Of a stretch of 64,000 nt of DNA, positions 1 through 12,991 are shown piece after piece. Where the stretch lies: NCBI RefSeq assembly GCF_003818115.1, contig NZ_RPOI01000003.1, positions 124,001 to 188,000 of the forward strand. Direction: 5' to 3'. A program made the translations under genes and the position numbers. A model generated the notes under the pieces. That model searched no databases. It saw only the letters and a list, made by a program, of their open reading frames with translations, and had not been told where the DNA came from. Position 1 is the first letter of the stretch, and the number at the start of each line of letters is the position of its first letter. This DNA is from Citrobacter youngae. GTDB lineage: Bacteria > Pseudomonadota > Gammaproteobacteria > Enterobacterales > Enterobacteriaceae.

Positions 1-177
1 CATTTCTGGCACGCCCAGCCCCAGCAGCGAGAGCACCAGATTCGCCGGGATATCACCGTCAACAGCCGCACCCAGGATCCTGACTAACTTTTGACAAAAG
101 AAGATCAAAAGCAGGATGAATAGGATCGCAAGTTGGCTTTTGAGCGTTTCCCGAACCAGATATCTTATGATTATCAC
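1..177 (-). CDS. lptF: LptF, lipopolysaccharide export permease, N-terminal 59 residues
   Basis: Partial gene running off the left edge of the window. Its GTG start is at 177, reading [15 protein letters not shown]. LptF is one of the two inner-membrane permeases of the LptB2FGC ABC complex that extracts LPS from the inner membrane and passes it to the periplasmic bridge. The visible part holds the first membrane segment (about residues 13-34, ending FFCQKLV) and the conserved stretch GAAVDGDIP that follows it. It is divergent from pepA, as in E. coli. Identification rests on near-identity with the E. coli N-terminus from memory. The GTG start matches the E. coli protein start and no better ATG lies upstream. 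Confidence 0.93.
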   Translation of the reverse strand, partial: MIIIRYLVRETLKSQLAILFILLLIFFCQKLVRILGAAVDGDIPANLVLSLLGLGVPEM

Positions 178-1955
<1,778 letters not shown>

Positions 1956-1966
1956 TTTGCATGATT

Positions 1967-1995
1967 GCCGGATGGCGCTGCGCTTTTCCGGCCTA
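1967..1995. repeat. REP element between pepA and holC
   Basis: A single REP palindrome (GCCGGATGGCG...CGCTTTTCCGGCCTAC) directly after the pepA stop codon. It probably stabilises or terminates the pepA mRNA. Confidence 0.85.
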
Positions 1996-2016
1996 CAAGA
2001 TCGAGCAATAAGAATT

Positions 2017-2148
2017 CTATACCCTATGGATTTCGAGTTGCATCGCGGCGGCAACTGAGCAAATCCCCAGGAGCATAGTTTACTATGTGACTGGGGTGCG
2101 TGAAGGCAGCAGCCAACAATGAGGCAACTTGAAAGACGACGGGTATAG
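2017..2148. repeat. ERIC (intergenic repeat unit) upstream of holC
   Basis: A full-length ERIC of about 132 bp bounded by the inverted ends CTATACCC and GGGTATAG. It contains the diagnostic core ATCCCCAGGAGC...GTGACTGGGGTG and the ...CTTGAA...GACGGGTATA tail. Its right end stops 2 bp before the holC start codon, so the element forms the 5' leader and ribosome-binding context of holC. Confidence 0.92.
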
Positions 2149-2150
2149 AT

Positions 2151-2594
2151 ATGAGGAATGCGACCTTTTATATTCTGGACAATGACAACACCATCGACGG
2201 CCTCAGCGCCGTTGAACAACTGGTGTGTGAAATTGCCGCAGAACGTTGGCGGGCTGGCAAGCGTGTGCTGATCGCCTGTGAAAACGAAAAGCAGGCTCTG
2301 CGACTGGATGAAGCCCTGTGGGCAAGACCGGCAGAAAGCTTTGTTCCACATAATCTGGCGGGTGAAGGCCCCAGAGGCGGCGCCCCGGTAGAGATTGCCT
2401 GGCCGGAAAAACGCAACAGCAGCCCGCGCGACCTGCTTATCAGTTTACGCGTTGGCTTTGCAGATTTTGCCACCGCTTTCACAGAAGTGATAGACTTCGT
2501 TCCTTACGAAGATTCTTTGAAACAATCGGCACGCGATCGCTACAAAGCTTACCGCGTGGCTGGTTTTAACCTGAATACGGCAACCTGGAAATAA
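2151..2594 (+). CDS. holC: HolC, DNA polymerase III chi subunit
   Basis: A 147-residue protein matching E. coli chi over its whole length. Chi forms a heterodimer with psi (HolD) and links the clamp loader to single-stranded-DNA-binding protein at the replication fork. The conserved core runs from [18 protein letters not shown] through [14 protein letters not shown] to the C-terminal [17 protein letters not shown]. The ATG at 2151 gives the family N-terminus ([12 protein letters not shown]). It has almost no classical Shine-Dalgarno because an ERIC element ends 2 bp upstream. The stop codon TAA shares its last A with the valS start, so the two genes are translationally coupled. Confidence 0.97.
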   Translation: MRNATFYILDNDNTIDGLSAVEQLVCEIAAERWRAGKRVLIACENEKQALRLDEALWARPAESFVPHNLAGEGPRGGAPVEIAWPEKRNSSPRDLLISLRVGFADFATAFTEVIDFVPYEDSLKQSARDRYKAYRVAGFNLNTATWK

Positions 2595-5449
2595 TGGAAA
2601 AGACATACAACCCACAAGATATCGAACAGCCGCTTTACGAGCACTGGGAAAAGCAGGGCTATTTCAAACCTAACGGCGATGAAAGCAAAGAGTCCTTCTG
2701 CATCATGATCCCGCCGCCGAACGTCACCGGCAGTTTGCATATGGGTCATGCTTTCCAGCAAACCATCATGGATACCATGATTCGCTACCAGCGCATGCAG
2801 GGCAAAAACACCCTGTGGCAGGCCGGTACCGACCACGCGGGTATCGCAACCCAGATGGTGGTTGAACGTAAGATTGCCGCTGAAGAAGGTAAAACCCGTC
2901 ACGACTACGGTCGCGAAGCGTTTATCGACAAAATTTGGCAGTGGAAAGCGGAATCCGGCGGCACCATTACCCGTCAGATGCGCCGTCTCGGCAACTCCGT
3001 TGACTGGGAGCGCGAGCGCTTCACCATGGACGAAGGCCTTTCCAATGCCGTGAAAGAAGTCTTCGTTCGCCTGTACAAAGAAGACCTGATTTACCGTGGC
3101 AAGCGTCTGGTCAACTGGGACCCGAAACTGCGCACCGCTATTTCTGACCTGGAAGTGGAAAACCGCGAGTCTAAAGGCTCCATGTGGCACATCCGCTATC
3201 CGCTGGCCGACGGCGCGAAAACCGCAGACGGTAAAGATTACCTGGTCGTGGCGACCACCCGTCCGGAAACCATTCTGGGCGACACCGGCGTGGCCGTGAA
3301 CCCGGAAGATCCACGTTATAAAGATCTGATCGGCAAATTCGTCATGCTGCCGCTGGTTGACCGCCGTATTCCGATCGTCGGTGATGAACACGCCGATATG
3401 GAAAAAGGTACCGGCTGCGTGAAGATCACCCCGGCACACGACTTTAACGACTACGAAGTCGGGAAACGTCACGGCCTGCCGATGATCAACATTCTGACCT
3501 TTGACGGTGACATCCGTGAAACCGCGGAAGTGTACGACACCAAAGGTGAAGAGTCCGACGTTTACTCCAACGCTATCCCGGCTGAATTCCAGAAGCTGGA
3601 ACGCTTTGCCGCGCGTAAAGCGATCGTCGCTGCCATTGATGCGCTGGGCCTGCTGGAAGAGATCAAACCTCACGATCTGACCGTTCCTTACGGCGACCGT
3701 GGCGGCGTGGTTATCGAACCGATGCTGACCGACCAGTGGTACGTCCGTGCCGACGTGCTGGCAAAACCGGCGGTTGAAGCGGTTGAGAACGGCGACATTC
3801 AGTTCGTACCGAAGCAGTACGAAAACATGTACTTCTCCTGGATGCGCGATATTCAGGACTGGTGTATCTCCCGTCAGCTGTGGTGGGGTCACCGAATCCC
3901 GGCATGGTACGACGAAGCGGGCAACGTCTACGTTGGCCGTACCGAAGACGAAGTGCGTCAGGAAAACAACCTCGGCGCCGACGTTGCGCTTCGTCAGGAC
4001 GAAGACGTTCTGGATACCTGGTTCTCCTCCGCGCTGTGGACCTTCTCTACCCTCGGCTGGCCGGAAAACACCGACGCGCTGCGTCAGTTCCACCCAACCA
4101 GCGTGATGGTTTCCGGCTTCGACATTATCTTCTTCTGGATTGCCCGCATGATCATGATGACCATGCACTTCATCAAAGATGAAAACGGTAAGCCGCAGGT
4201 TCCGTTCAAGACCGTCTACATGACCGGTCTGATCCGTGACGACGAAGGCCAGAAGATGTCCAAATCTAAGGGCAACGTGATTGACCCGCTGGATATGGTC
4301 GACGGTATCTCGCTGCCGGAGCTGCTGGAGAAACGCACCGGCAACATGATGCAGCCGCAGTTGGCTGAGAAGATTGCCAAACGTACCGAGAAGCAATTCC
4401 CGAACGGCATCGAGCCACACGGCACCGACGCCCTGCGTTTCACCCTGGCGGCGCTGGCCTCTACCGGCCGCGACATCAACTGGGATATGAAGCGTCTGGA
4501 AGGTTACCGTAACTTCTGTAACAAGCTGTGGAACGCCAGCCGCTTCGTGCTGATGAACACTGAAGGAAATGATTGCGGCTTCAACGGCGGCGAAATGACC
4601 CTGTCTCTGGCCGACCGCTGGATCCTCGCTGAATTCAACCAGACCATCAAAGCGTACCGCGAAGCGCTGGATAACTTCCGCTTCGATATCGCCGCGGGCA
4701 TTCTGTACGAGTTCACCTGGAACCAGTTCTGCGACTGGTATCTGGAGCTGACCAAGCCGGTAATGACCGGAGGAACTGATGCTGAACTGCGCGGCACCCG
4801 TAATACGCTGGTGACCGTGCTGGAAGGCCTGCTGCGCCTGGCGCACCCGATCATTCCATTCATTACCGAAACCATCTGGCAGCGCGTGAAAGTGATTTGT
4901 GGCAACACCGCAGATACCATCATGCTGCAGCCGTTCCCGGAATATAACGCGGCTCAGGTTGATGAAGCGGCACTGGCTGATACCGAATGGCTGAAGCAGG
5001 CGATCGTTGCCGTACGTAACATCCGCGCGGAAATGAACATTGCCCCAGGCAAACCGCTGGAGCTGTTGCTGCGTGGTTGCAGCGCGGATGCAATGCGTCG
5101 TGTAAACGACAACAAGAGCTTCCTGCTGAACCTGGCGCGTCTGGAAAGCATCACCGTGCTGCCTGCCGATGATAAAGGTCCGGTTTCGGTGACCAAAATC
5201 ATCGACGGCGCCGAGCTGCTGATCCCAATGGCAGGTCTCATCAACAAAGAAGATGAACTGGCGCGTCTGGCGAAAGAAGTGGCGAAAATCGAAGGTGAGA
5301 TTGCCCGTATCGAAGGCAAGCTCTCCAACGAAGGTTTCGTTGCTCGCGCCCCTGAAGCGGTCATCGCCAAAGAGCGTGAGAAGCTGGACGGTTACGCAGA
5401 AGCCAAAGCGAAGCTGATTGAGCAGCAGGCAGTTATCGCCGCGCTGTAA
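2594..5449 (+). CDS. valS: ValS, valyl-tRNA synthetase
   Basis: A 951-residue class Ia aminoacyl-tRNA synthetase that charges tRNA-Val and edits misactivated threonine. The ATP-binding HIGH motif appears as HMGH (about residue 45) and the KMSKS loop is intact in [11 protein letters not shown] (about residues 553-563). Between them lies the CP1 editing domain, with the [11 protein letters not shown] signature near residue 222. A C-terminal coiled coil (about 880-951) carries the alternating Glu/Lys/Ala pattern typical of ValRS. The length equals the E. coli enzyme. It overlaps the holC stop by 1 nt and is followed by a REP pair and a strong terminator hairpin. Confidence 0.99.
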   Translation: MEKTYNPQDIEQPLYEHWEKQGYFKPNGDESKESFCIMIPPPNVTGSLHMGHAFQQTIMDTMIRYQRMQGKNTLWQAGTDHAGIATQMVVERKIAAEEGKTRHDYGREAFIDKIWQWKAESGGTITRQMRRLGNSVDWERERFTMDEGLSNAVKEVFVRLYKEDLIYRGKRLVNWDPKLRTAISDLEVENRESKGSMWHIRYPLADGAKTADGKDYLVVATTRPETILGDTGVAVNPEDPRYKDLIGKFVMLPLVDRRIPIVGDEHADMEKGTGCVKITPAHDFNDYEVGKRHGLPMINILTFDGDIRETAEVYDTKGEESDVYSNAIPAEFQKLERFAARKAIVAAIDALGLLEEIKPHDLTVPYGDRGGVVIEPMLTDQWYVRADVLAKPAVEAVENGDIQFVPKQYENMYFSWMRDIQDWCISRQLWWGHRIPAWYDEAGNVYVGRTEDEVRQENNLGADVALRQDEDVLDTWFSSALWTFSTLGWPENTDALRQFHPTSVMVSGFDIIFFWIARMIMMTMHFIKDENGKPQVPFKTVYMTGLIRDDEGQKMSKSKGNVIDPLDMVDGISLPELLEKRTGNMMQPQLAEKIAKRTEKQFPNGIEPHGTDALRFTLAALASTGRDINWDMKRLEGYRNFCNKLWNASRFVLMNTEGNDCGFNGGEMTLSLADRWILAEFNQTIKAYREALDNFRFDIAAGILYEFTWNQFCDWYLELTKPVMTGGTDAELRGTRNTLVTVLEGLLRLAHPIIPFITETIWQRVKVICGNTADTIMLQPFPEYNAAQVDEAALADTEWLKQAIVAVRNIRAEMNIAPGKPLELLLRGCSADAMRRVNDNKSFLLNLARLESITVLPADDKGPVSVTKIIDGAELLIPMAGLINKEDELARLAKEVAKIEGEIARIEGKLSNEGFVARAPEAVIAKEREKLDGYAEAKAKLIEQQAVIAAL

Positions 5450-5467
5450 AAATCGTGCCCATACGTT

Positions 5468-5541
5468 TGCCGGATGGCGCTTGCGCTTTTCCGGCCTACG
5501 GGCACCGTCAACGTAGGTCGGATAAGCGTAGCGCATCCGAC
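5468..5541. repeat. BIME (two inverted REP units) after valS
   Basis: Two REP palindromes in opposite orientation: TGCCGGATGGCGC...CCGGCCTAC at 5468-5499 and GTAGGTCGGATAAGCG...GCATCCGAC at 5513-5541. They lie in the 3' untranslated region of valS. Confidence 0.85.
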
Positions 5542-5555
5542 ACCACAGACGATAA

Positions 5556-5587
5556 AAGCCTCTGGCGTTCTCGCTCAGAGGCTTTTT
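5556..5587 (+). terminator. Rho-independent terminator of valS
   Basis: A 9-bp stem AAGCCTCTG / CAGAGGCTT with an 11-nt loop, followed by TTT. This is a good intrinsic terminator for the holC-valS transcript. Confidence 0.85.
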
Positions 5588-5668
5588 CTTGAATTATCCT
5601 CGCTTGCGCTTCCCCTCACCGCAGTGGTATTAACTGCATATGTCCCACTTTTTTGTCATGAGTTCGCT

Positions 5669-6172
5669 ATGAGTGCCATAACCTCCGTCGCGGCGACGCT
5701 GCGTCGAATTTCTGCCGATGATAACGCCGCGATTGCCAACGTTATCCGCCAGGTCTCCGCCGAACACGGCCTGACCGCCGATAAAGGCTACACGGTTGCC
5801 GACCCCAATCTGGATGAGCTGTTCCAGGTGTACAGCCAGCCGGGCGCGGCTTATTGGGTGGTTGAGCTAAACGGTGAAGTCGTGGGCGGCGGCGGCGTTG
5901 CGCCATTAGGGTGTAGCGAACCGGACATTTGCGAACTGCAAAAGATGTACTTCCTCTCAAGCGCGCGCGGTCAGGGGCTGGCGAAAAAACTGGCGCTGAT
6001 GGCGCTTGAACATGCCCGCGAGCAGGGTTTTAAGCAGTGCTATCTGGAAACCACCGCGTTTCTGACTGAAGCTATTCGTCTGTATGAACATTTAGGGTTT
6101 GAGCACATCAGTGAGGCGCTCGGCTGCACCGGCCACGTCGATTGCGAAGTCAGGATGTTAAAGCCCCTCTGA
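5669..6172 (+). CDS. yjgM: YjgM-type GNAT N-acetyltransferase
   Basis: A 167-residue GNAT-fold acetyltransferase. The acetyl-CoA loop is visible as the Q-x-x-G-x-G/A-type stretch [20 protein letters not shown] (about residues 100-119), preceded by the strand CELQKMYF and followed by the C-terminal ...[10 protein letters not shown] element typical of the family. The reading frame is open upstream to 5474, but the ATG at 5669 gives the length I recall for E. coli YjgM and is the first plausible start after the valS terminator. The acceptor substrate cannot be read from the sequence. It sits between valS and a convergent unknown gene. Confidence 0.85.
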   Translation: MSAITSVAATLRRISADDNAAIANVIRQVSAEHGLTADKGYTVADPNLDELFQVYSQPGAAYWVVELNGEVVGGGGVAPLGCSEPDICELQKMYFLSSARGQGLAKKLALMALEHAREQGFKQCYLETTAFLTEAIRLYEHLGFEHISEALGCTGHVDCEVRMLKPL

Positions 6173-6197
6173 CGTCAGGCAAAGGAGCATTTCTGCT

Positions 6198-7028
6198 TTA
6201 CTGCATTTCGGCTGAGAGCATCAGTCGAATAACACCAGCCGCGCGAGCGGTTGGCAGCTTCAGCACCTGCGTCCAGAGATCCTGCACAATCTCACAGGCG
6301 ATCTTCTCTTTGCCGATCCCTTTATTCGGGTCGGCCATAATCTGAATATCATCCCCATAGCGTTGCACCAGTCCGGGGCTGATCGCTTGTAAATCCTGCA
6401 GAGCCAGCTGTTTTTCCTCGGTCGTAACCGTATGTTTGTTCGGGCCATAAGCCGCGTGCATCATACTCATGTCGCTGGCCATACGACGGTTCATGAGCTC
6501 GCGCGGAATAATACGCACCGGGTTAATCCCGCCTTTCACAGCCGGGAACAAAAAGCGAAAACATTCGTCATTGCCCACTTTTGCCACCGCGGCAATCTGC
6601 TCGAGATTAATCTTCATATACTCGATCACGTTGGCATCAGGCGCCTGCTGCAAACGCGCCATCTGTACCTGTAGGATCTGCGGCTGAATAGCGTCGATAA
6701 TCTGTTGCTCGCTTTTCCCCGCCTCCTTCAGCTGCGTTGCCTGGGTGAGGATGTTCTGCCACAGCGCTGGCTCCTGCTCCTTAAGCACCTGATAAACAGG
6801 CATGGACAGCATCGCGTTTTCAAATTTCTGCGCATCCGTCAGACCATAATCCGGGCTTTCGCGTGGGATCAGGTAGTGCACATCAAACAAATTCCACGCA
6901 ACAATCGCCACCACAAAAACCACCGCGCCGGAGACCTTACCCAGCCAGCCTTTTTTGCGAAACATGCCGACGACGATAGCAATCACCGCCCCGATATAAC
7001 CCGCCAACAATACGTGTGCCCAGTTCAT
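6198..7028 (-). CDS. Unknown inner-membrane-anchored protein, 276 aa
   Basis: I do not recognise the family with certainty. The first 50 residues form two membrane segments (about 6-24 and 29-47, LLAGYIGAVIAIVVGMF and GAVVFVVAIVAWNLF) separated by a short basic turn (RKKGWLGK). The remaining 220 residues are soluble, largely helical and rich in Gln, with no catalytic motif I can name. This layout suggests a membrane-tethered domain in the cytoplasm or periplasm. Orthologues in Salmonella and Citrobacter are, as I recall, annotated only as putative membrane proteins. It converges with yjgM, with 25 bp between the stops, and codon use looks native. Confidence 0.8.
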   Translation of the reverse strand: MNWAHVLLAGYIGAVIAIVVGMFRKKGWLGKVSGAVVFVVAIVAWNLFDVHYLIPRESPDYGLTDAQKFENAMLSMPVYQVLKEQEPALWQNILTQATQLKEAGKSEQQIIDAIQPQILQVQMARLQQAPDANVIEYMKINLEQIAAVAKVGNDECFRFLFPAVKGGINPVRIIPRELMNRRMASDMSMMHAAYGPNKHTVTTEEKQLALQDLQAISPGLVQRYGDDIQIMADPNKGIGKEKIACEIVQDLWTQVLKLPTARAAGVIRLMLSAEMQ

Positions 7029-7194
7029 TAACCATCCTTATGATAAATCGTCTCTGTTCTGGGGATATATTTCCCCTTCGCGCGTTTTGATTATTACGGC
7101 AGCAGCAAGCGATTGCCAGCCACCAGATTTTGCTAACAAGCAACAGGAAGGGTTAAACCGCGCGGAAATGTCTGCCGCGCGTCAGAGAAGGAGG

Positions 7195-7953
7195 CTAAGC
7201 AGGAACGCCGCTGTGAAAGCGGAATTCATCATCTGGAGACAGGATCAGCGATGCTTCCACTTCACCAAAGAATCGCACCCGGCTACTGATATCGTCAGCA
7301 GAAACCTGCTGCGCCAGCGCCAGGTAATCCTGATAATGGCGTGCTTCAGAGCGCAGCAGCGACAAATAAAACGCCTGCAAATCGTCATCCAGATACGGTG
7401 CGAGCGCGGCGAACCGTTCACAGGAACGCGCCTCAATGTAAGCCCCGCAAATCAGTTTATCGATTAACGTCAGCGGCTCGTGGGTGCGCACCTCTTTGAG
7501 CATGCCTTTGGCGTAACGGCTGGCGGTAATCTTAATATAGGGAATGTTGCGACTCATCATCGCCTCACGCACCTGCCAGAAATGATGCAGTTCTTCCTTG
7601 ATCAGCAAAACCATGCTGTCGATAAGCTTGCGTCCCCACGGGTCGTCGGTTTGCGGCATCACGCTTTTGCTTATCTGTTTATTCAGCGCGATAAAATCCG
7701 GCTCATCCCCTTCTCTGAAAGCAAACGCTTCATAGGGTTTCAGCCAGTCCAGCAGCGCCTGAGATCCCTGTTTATCTGCGACATACTTACGCACCAGCAG
7801 CATCGCCGTTTGCGCTGCTTTCAGCTCACAGACGAGGTGGTCGGTCAATAACAGAGGCAGATTAGCCGGGTCTCGCGCTTTATCAAGCCAGGCCTGGGGC
7901 GTTTTACAGTGCAGGAAATTGTGGATCGGGGAGAGTATTTGCAGGTAATCCAT
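7195..7953 (-). CDS. miaE: MiaE, tRNA ms2i6A hydroxylase
   Basis: A 252-residue non-haem diiron monooxygenase that hydroxylates the isopentenyl group of 2-methylthio-N6-isopentenyladenosine at position 37 of UNN-reading tRNAs, giving ms2io6A. Diiron ligands are visible as the EELHHF motif near residue 135 and the paired YIEARSCERF (about 188-197) and SEARHYQDY (about 215-223) stretches of the ferritin-like four-helix bundle. The protein is close to the Salmonella enzyme I recall. E. coli K-12 lacks it, so it is a useful marker for the Salmonella/Citrobacter branch. It lies just downstream of rraB on the same strand and may be co-transcribed. Confidence 0.95.
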   Translation of the reverse strand: MDYLQILSPIHNFLHCKTPQAWLDKARDPANLPLLLTDHLVCELKAAQTAMLLVRKYVADKQGSQALLDWLKPYEAFAFREGDEPDFIALNKQISKSVMPQTDDPWGRKLIDSMVLLIKEELHHFWQVREAMMSRNIPYIKITASRYAKGMLKEVRTHEPLTLIDKLICGAYIEARSCERFAALAPYLDDDLQAFYLSLLRSEARHYQDYLALAQQVSADDISSRVRFFGEVEASLILSPDDEFRFHSGVPA

Positions 7954-8004
7954 ACATTGTCCTTGGCCTGCGGCAGCCTGGGCTACCGCAGGTCAGTAGA
8001 TGAC

Positions 8005-8430
8005 TTAGTGACGCACGCCGTCATCATCTTCGTCGACGAGATCTTCATCGTCGCCGTCTTCACCTTCTTCGCCGTTCGGGTCTTCAAAATAGGTGCCCCA
8101 ACCGTCGTATTCCACATCATATTTTTCAGCCAGGTTCATCAGCTGCTCAACCTGAGCATCGATCAACTCCGCATTCAGTGCACATTCGCTCAGGATGTCA
8201 CAGCAAATAACCGTGTCGCCTTCTTCCACTTCCAGCTCTTCCGGCTCGGTCACTTCATAACCCAGCTTGAAGGCTTCTACTGCCGCTTTTTCCAGGGTTT
8301 CGAAGTCATCCGCGGAAAGGTGATGCTCAATGGTGTACAGCGCGTCTGGATCGCTGCCATCTTCGAGTAACTCTTCAATAATCAAGCGCGTTTCTTCACG
8401 CTGTTCTTCCAGTAGTTCCGGGTTTGCCAT
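8005..8430 (-). CDS. rraB: RraB, regulator of ribonuclease E activity B
   Basis: A 141-residue acidic protein that binds the C-terminal scaffold of RNase E and alters degradosome activity. The sequence follows E. coli RraB through [37 protein letters not shown]-like residues and the very acidic tail ending DDGVRH. The frame is open 14 codons further upstream (to 8472), but the ATG at 8430 (MANPELLEE) is the family start. The acidic tail is a few residues longer than in E. coli (138 aa). It is divergent from argI and followed by miaE after about 50 bp. Confidence 0.96.
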   Translation of the reverse strand: MANPELLEEQREETRLIIEELLEDGSDPDALYTIEHHLSADDFETLEKAAVEAFKLGYEVTEPEELEVEEGDTVICCDILSECALNAELIDAQVEQLMNLAEKYDVEYDGWGTYFEDPNGEEGEDGDDEDLVDEDDDGVRH

Positions 8431-8527
8431 GGCTCGTTCCTCATAATGTCCTGCCGATACTCTTATTGTCACATACCGCTGTCATTGCCTCCACCTTTCC
8501 AGGAAAGATTTGTTAAACAAGGTTGCA

Positions 8528-8566
8528 AATGAATAAACATCCATATAAATTGAATTTTAATTCAAT
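8528..8566 (+). promoter_or_regulatory. Tandem ARG boxes in the argI promoter
   Basis: Two 18-bp ArgR operator boxes separated by 3 bp. Box 1 is AATGAATAAACATCCATA (8528-8545). Box 2 is ATTGAATTTTAATTCAAT (8549-8566), a perfect palindrome. A pair with 3-bp spacing is the classical arrangement for hexameric ArgR-arginine repression, here 28 bp before the argI start. Confidence 0.92.
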
Positions 8567-8593
8567 AAATGGCCTAAGCCATGTGAGGGAACC

Positions 8594-9598
8594 ATGTCTG
8601 CGTTTTATCAGAAGCACTTTTTGAAACTGCTTGATTTCACCTCTGCTGAACTCACGTCACTGCTCCAGCTCGCCGCGCAGCTTAAGGCGGATAAGAACAA
8701 CGGTACTGAGGTCGCTAAACTCACCGGTAAAAACATCGCGCTCATCTTCGAAAAAGACTCAACCCGCACCCGTTGCTCTTTCGAAGTTGCCGCATACGAT
8801 CAGGGCGCGCGCGTGACGTATCTCGGGCCAAGCGGCAGCCAGATTGGCCATAAAGAGTCGATCAAAGACACCGCCCGCGTGCTCGGCCGCATGTACGACG
8901 GTATTCAGTATCGGGGCCACGGCCAGGAGATTGTCGAGACGCTGGCGGAATATGCCGGAGTTCCAGTGTGGAACGGATTAACCAACGAGTTTCATCCCAC
9001 CCAGCTGCTGGCGGATCTGTTAACTATGCAGGAACACCTGCCGGGTAAAGCGTTTAATGAGATGACTCTGGTCTACACCGGTGATGCCCGCAACAATATG
9101 GGCAATTCCATGCTGGAAGCCGCTGCGTTAACCGGGCTGGATCTGCGCCTGGTTGCGCCGCAGGCATGCTGGCCTGAAGAGAGCCTGGTGGCGGAGTGCA
9201 AAGCGCTGGCGCTGAAAAACGGCGGCAATATTACGCTGACCGAAGATGTCGCCGCGGGCGTGAAAGGTGCGGACTTTATCTATACCGACGTCTGGGTATC
9301 AATGGGCGAAGCAAAAGAGAAGTGGGCCGAACGTATTGCGCTGCTGCGTAAGTACCAGGTTAATAGCACGATGATGGCGTTGACCGGCAATCCACAGGTG
9401 AAATTCCTGCACTGTCTGCCCGCGTTTCATGACGATCAAACCACGCTTGGAAAACAAATGGCACAGGAATATGGTCTGCACGGCGGTATGGAAGTGACTG
9501 ATGAGGTCTTTGAATCACCCGCCAGTATCGTATTTGATCAGGCGGAAAACCGGATGCACACCATCAAAGCGGTGATGGTCGCAACGCTTGCCAAATAA
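8594..9598 (+). CDS. argI: ArgI, anabolic ornithine carbamoyltransferase
   Basis: A 334-residue enzyme that makes citrulline from ornithine and carbamoyl phosphate, the sixth step of arginine synthesis. The carbamoyl-phosphate loop STRTRCSFE is at about residues 56-64. The ornithine-side motif HCLPAFHDD is near 272-280, and DARNNMGNS lies between them. It is nearly identical to E. coli ArgI and is preceded by tandem ARG boxes, so arginine repression is expected. A second, closely similar OTCase (arcB at 12992) belongs to the catabolic arginine deiminase operon 3.4 kb away. A REP element follows the stop codon. Confidence 0.96.
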   Translation: MSAFYQKHFLKLLDFTSAELTSLLQLAAQLKADKNNGTEVAKLTGKNIALIFEKDSTRTRCSFEVAAYDQGARVTYLGPSGSQIGHKESIKDTARVLGRMYDGIQYRGHGQEIVETLAEYAGVPVWNGLTNEFHPTQLLADLLTMQEHLPGKAFNEMTLVYTGDARNNMGNSMLEAAALTGLDLRLVAPQACWPEESLVAECKALALKNGGNITLTEDVAAGVKGADFIYTDVWVSMGEAKEKWAERIALLRKYQVNSTMMALTGNPQVKFLHCLPAFHDDQTTLGKQMAQEYGLHGGMEVTDEVFESPASIVFDQAENRMHTIKAVMVATLAK

Positions 9599-9607
9599 TG
9601 ATGTTTC

Positions 9608-9639
9608 GTAGGCCGGGTAAGGCGCAGCCGCACCCGGCA
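9608..9639. repeat. REP element between argI and tabA
   Basis: A single REP palindrome (GTAGGCCGGGTAAGGCGCAGCC...ACCCGGCA) lying between the convergent argI and tabA stop codons. Confidence 0.85.
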
Positions 9640-9646
9640 ATCACGC

Positions 9647-10769
<1,123 letters not shown>

Positions 10770-10772
10770 ATG

Positions 10773-11993
10773 ATGGAAAAGCATTATGTCGGGTCTGAAA
10801 TCGGTCAATTACGTAGCGTAATGCTACATCGCCCTAACCTCAGCTTAAAAAGGCTGACGCCATCAAATTGTCAGGAACTGCTTTTTGATGATGTTCTTTC
10901 GGTAGAACGTGCAGGAGAAGAACATGACATTTTCGCCAACACGTTACGTCAGCAAGGGATTGAGGTTCTGTTACTCACTGATTTATTGACACAAACCTTA
11001 GATGTCCCGGATGCCAAAGGCTGGCTGCTGGAGACACAAATCTCTGATTATCGCCTTGGCCCCGCTTTCGCTACCGATATTCGCGCATGGCTTGCAGATA
11101 TGCAGCACCGGGAACTCGCCCGGCATTTAAGCGGCGGGCTAACCTACGGGGAAATTCCTGCCTCCATCAAAAATATGGTGGTCGATACTCACGATATTAA
11201 TGACTTTATTATGAAGCCATTACCCAACCACCTATTTACTCGCGATACCTCCTGTTGGATATATAACGGTGTATCCATTAACCCGATGGCAAAAACCGCA
11301 CGCCAGCGGGAAACCAATAACCTGCGAGCAATTTACCGTTGGCATCCACAATTTGCCGATGGTGAATTTATTAAATATTTCGGCGATGAAAATATTAATT
11401 ACGACCACGCCACATTAGAAGGTGGCGATGTGCTGGTGATTGGTCGCGGCGCGGTACTCATCGGTATGTCGGAACGCACCACGCCGCAGGGCATTGAGTT
11501 CCTTGCCCAGTCGCTGTTTAAGCATCGCCAGGCTGAACGCGTCATCGCGGTTGAACTGCCGAAACATCGCTCCTGTATGCACCTCGATACCGTCATGACC
11601 CACATCGATATCGATACCTTCTCCGTCTACCCGGAAGTGGTACGCCCGGATGTCCAGTGCTGGACCCTGACGCCAGACGGGCGCGGCGGCCTGAAACGCA
11701 CCCAGGAAAGTACGCTGGTGCACGCCCTCGAAAAAGCGCTGGGCCTCGACCAAATCACGCTGATCACCACCGGTGGCGACGCCTTCGAAGCTGAACGCGA
11801 ACAGTGGAACGACGCCAACAACGTTCTGACGCTGCGCCCCGGCGTGGTGGTGGGTTACGAGCGCAACATCTGGACCAACGAAAAATACGACAAAGCCGGT
11901 ATCACCGTTTTACCCATTCCTGGCGACGAACTGGGACGCGGACGCGGCGGCGCGCGCTGCATGAGCTGCCCACTGGAACGCGACGGTATTTAA
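10773..11993 (+). CDS. arcA: ArcA, arginine deiminase
   Basis: A 406-residue enzyme hydrolysing L-arginine to citrulline and ammonia, the first step of the arginine deiminase pathway. The catalytic cysteine lies in the C-terminal [12 protein letters not shown] motif. Other guanidino-modifying signatures are FTRDTSCWI (about 152-160), [10 protein letters not shown] (about 215-224) and the His of [13 protein letters not shown] codons occur at 10770 and 10773. The second is preferred because it stands 6 bp from AAGGA and gives the 406-residue length of the Salmonella enzyme. It is the first gene of arcACBD, preceded by a CRP-type site. This is unrelated to the ArcA of the ArcAB two-component system. 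Confidence 0.97.
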   Translation: MEKHYVGSEIGQLRSVMLHRPNLSLKRLTPSNCQELLFDDVLSVERAGEEHDIFANTLRQQGIEVLLLTDLLTQTLDVPDAKGWLLETQISDYRLGPAFATDIRAWLADMQHRELARHLSGGLTYGEIPASIKNMVVDTHDINDFIMKPLPNHLFTRDTSCWIYNGVSINPMAKTARQRETNNLRAIYRWHPQFADGEFIKYFGDENINYDHATLEGGDVLVIGRGAVLIGMSERTTPQGIEFLAQSLFKHRQAERVIAVELPKHRSCMHLDTVMTHIDIDTFSVYPEVVRPDVQCWTLTPDGRGGLKRTQESTLVHALEKALGLDQITLITTGGDAFEAEREQWNDANNVLTLRPGVVVGYERNIWTNEKYDKAGITVLPIPGDELGRGRGGARCMSCPLERDGI

Positions 11994-12002
11994 GGAGACG
12001 TT

Positions 12003-12935
12003 ATGGAAAACAAACCTACCCTGGTTGTGGCATTGGGCGGCAATGCGCTGCTCAAACGCGGTGAACCGCTGGAAGCTGACATCCAGCGCAAGAATATTGA
12101 GCTGGCGGCAAAAACTATCGCTCAGCTTACGCAGCAATGGCGCGTGATTCTTGTGCATGGCAATGGCCCACAGGTTGGACTTTTGGCGTTACAGAACAGC
12201 GCTTATGACCGCGTTACCCCTTATCCGCTCGACATTCTCGGTGCGGAAAGTCAGGGAATGATTGGCTATATGCTGCAACAAGCCCTGAAAAACCAGCTGC
12301 CGCAACGTGAAATTAGCGTCCTGCTGACTCAGGTTGAAGTCGATGCCCACGATCCAGCCTTCAGTAATCCGACCAAATATATCGGACCGATTTACGACAA
12401 CGATCAGGCTAAAACGCTACACGCGGAAAAGGGCTGGATTTTCAAAGCCGATGGTAAAGCGTTCCGTCGCGTTGTGCCCTCTCCACAACCCAAACGTATC
12501 GTTGAAAGTGATGCCATTCGCACATTGATCGCCCGCGATCATCTGGTGATTTGCAACGGCGGTGGCGGCGTACCGGTGGTGGAAAAAGCCGATGGCTACC
12601 ACGGCATTGAAGCGGTGATCGACAAAGATCTCTCCGCCGCACTGCTCGCCCGCCAACTCCATGCCGATGCGTTGCTGATCCTCACCGATGCCGACGCGGT
12701 GTATCTCGACTGGGGCAAACCTACCCAGCGCCCGCTGGCCCAGGTGACGCCGGAACTGCTCGGTGAAATGCAATTCGACGCCGGTTCAATGGGCCCCAAA
12801 GTCACCGCCTGCGCGGAATTCGTCTCTCACTGTCGCGGAATTGCAGGCATCGGTTCACTGGCCGACGGTCCGGCCATTCTCGCCGGCGACAAAGGCACGC
12901 TCATTCGTCTCGAAACCACCGACGCTCACGCTTAG
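12003..12935 (+). CDS. arcC: ArcC, carbamate kinase
   Basis: A 310-residue amino-acid-kinase-fold enzyme that transfers phosphate from carbamoyl phosphate to ADP, yielding ATP, CO2 and ammonia. This is the energy-yielding last step of the arginine deiminase pathway. Signature stretches are [12 protein letters not shown] at the N-terminus, VHGNGPQVG near residue 52, [10 protein letters not shown] (about 185), [13 protein letters not shown] (about 224) and the C-terminal [14 protein letters not shown]. The start is 9 bp after the arcA stop with a GGAG ribosome site, so the two genes are co-translated. It is separated from arcB by one REP element. Confidence 0.97.
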   Translation: MENKPTLVVALGGNALLKRGEPLEADIQRKNIELAAKTIAQLTQQWRVILVHGNGPQVGLLALQNSAYDRVTPYPLDILGAESQGMIGYMLQQALKNQLPQREISVLLTQVEVDAHDPAFSNPTKYIGPIYDNDQAKTLHAEKGWIFKADGKAFRRVVPSPQPKRIVESDAIRTLIARDHLVICNGGGGVPVVEKADGYHGIEAVIDKDLSAALLARQLHADALLILTDADAVYLDWGKPTQRPLAQVTPELLGEMQFDAGSMGPKVTACAEFVSHCRGIAGIGSLADGPAILAGDKGTLIRLETTDAHA

Positions 12936-12944
12936 GGCTTTTTT

Positions 12945-12976
12945 TGCCGGATGGCGGCTGCGCCTTATCCGGCCTA
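12945..12976. repeat. REP element inside the arc operon
   Basis: TGCCGGATGGCGGCTGCGCC...TCCGGCCTAC lies between the arcC stop and the arcB start. REP units inside operons often set a boundary for mRNA decay, so arcC and arcB message levels may differ. Confidence 0.85.
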
Positions 12977-12991
12977 CATAAGGATATTTTC

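Noticed and set aside
2549-5536. A 995-codon open frame on the minus strand opposite valS
   Set aside because: It mirrors the codon pattern of the highly expressed valS gene, has a low-complexity His/Val/Phe-rich product with no family match and no ribosome site. ValS with HMGH and KMSKS is certain.
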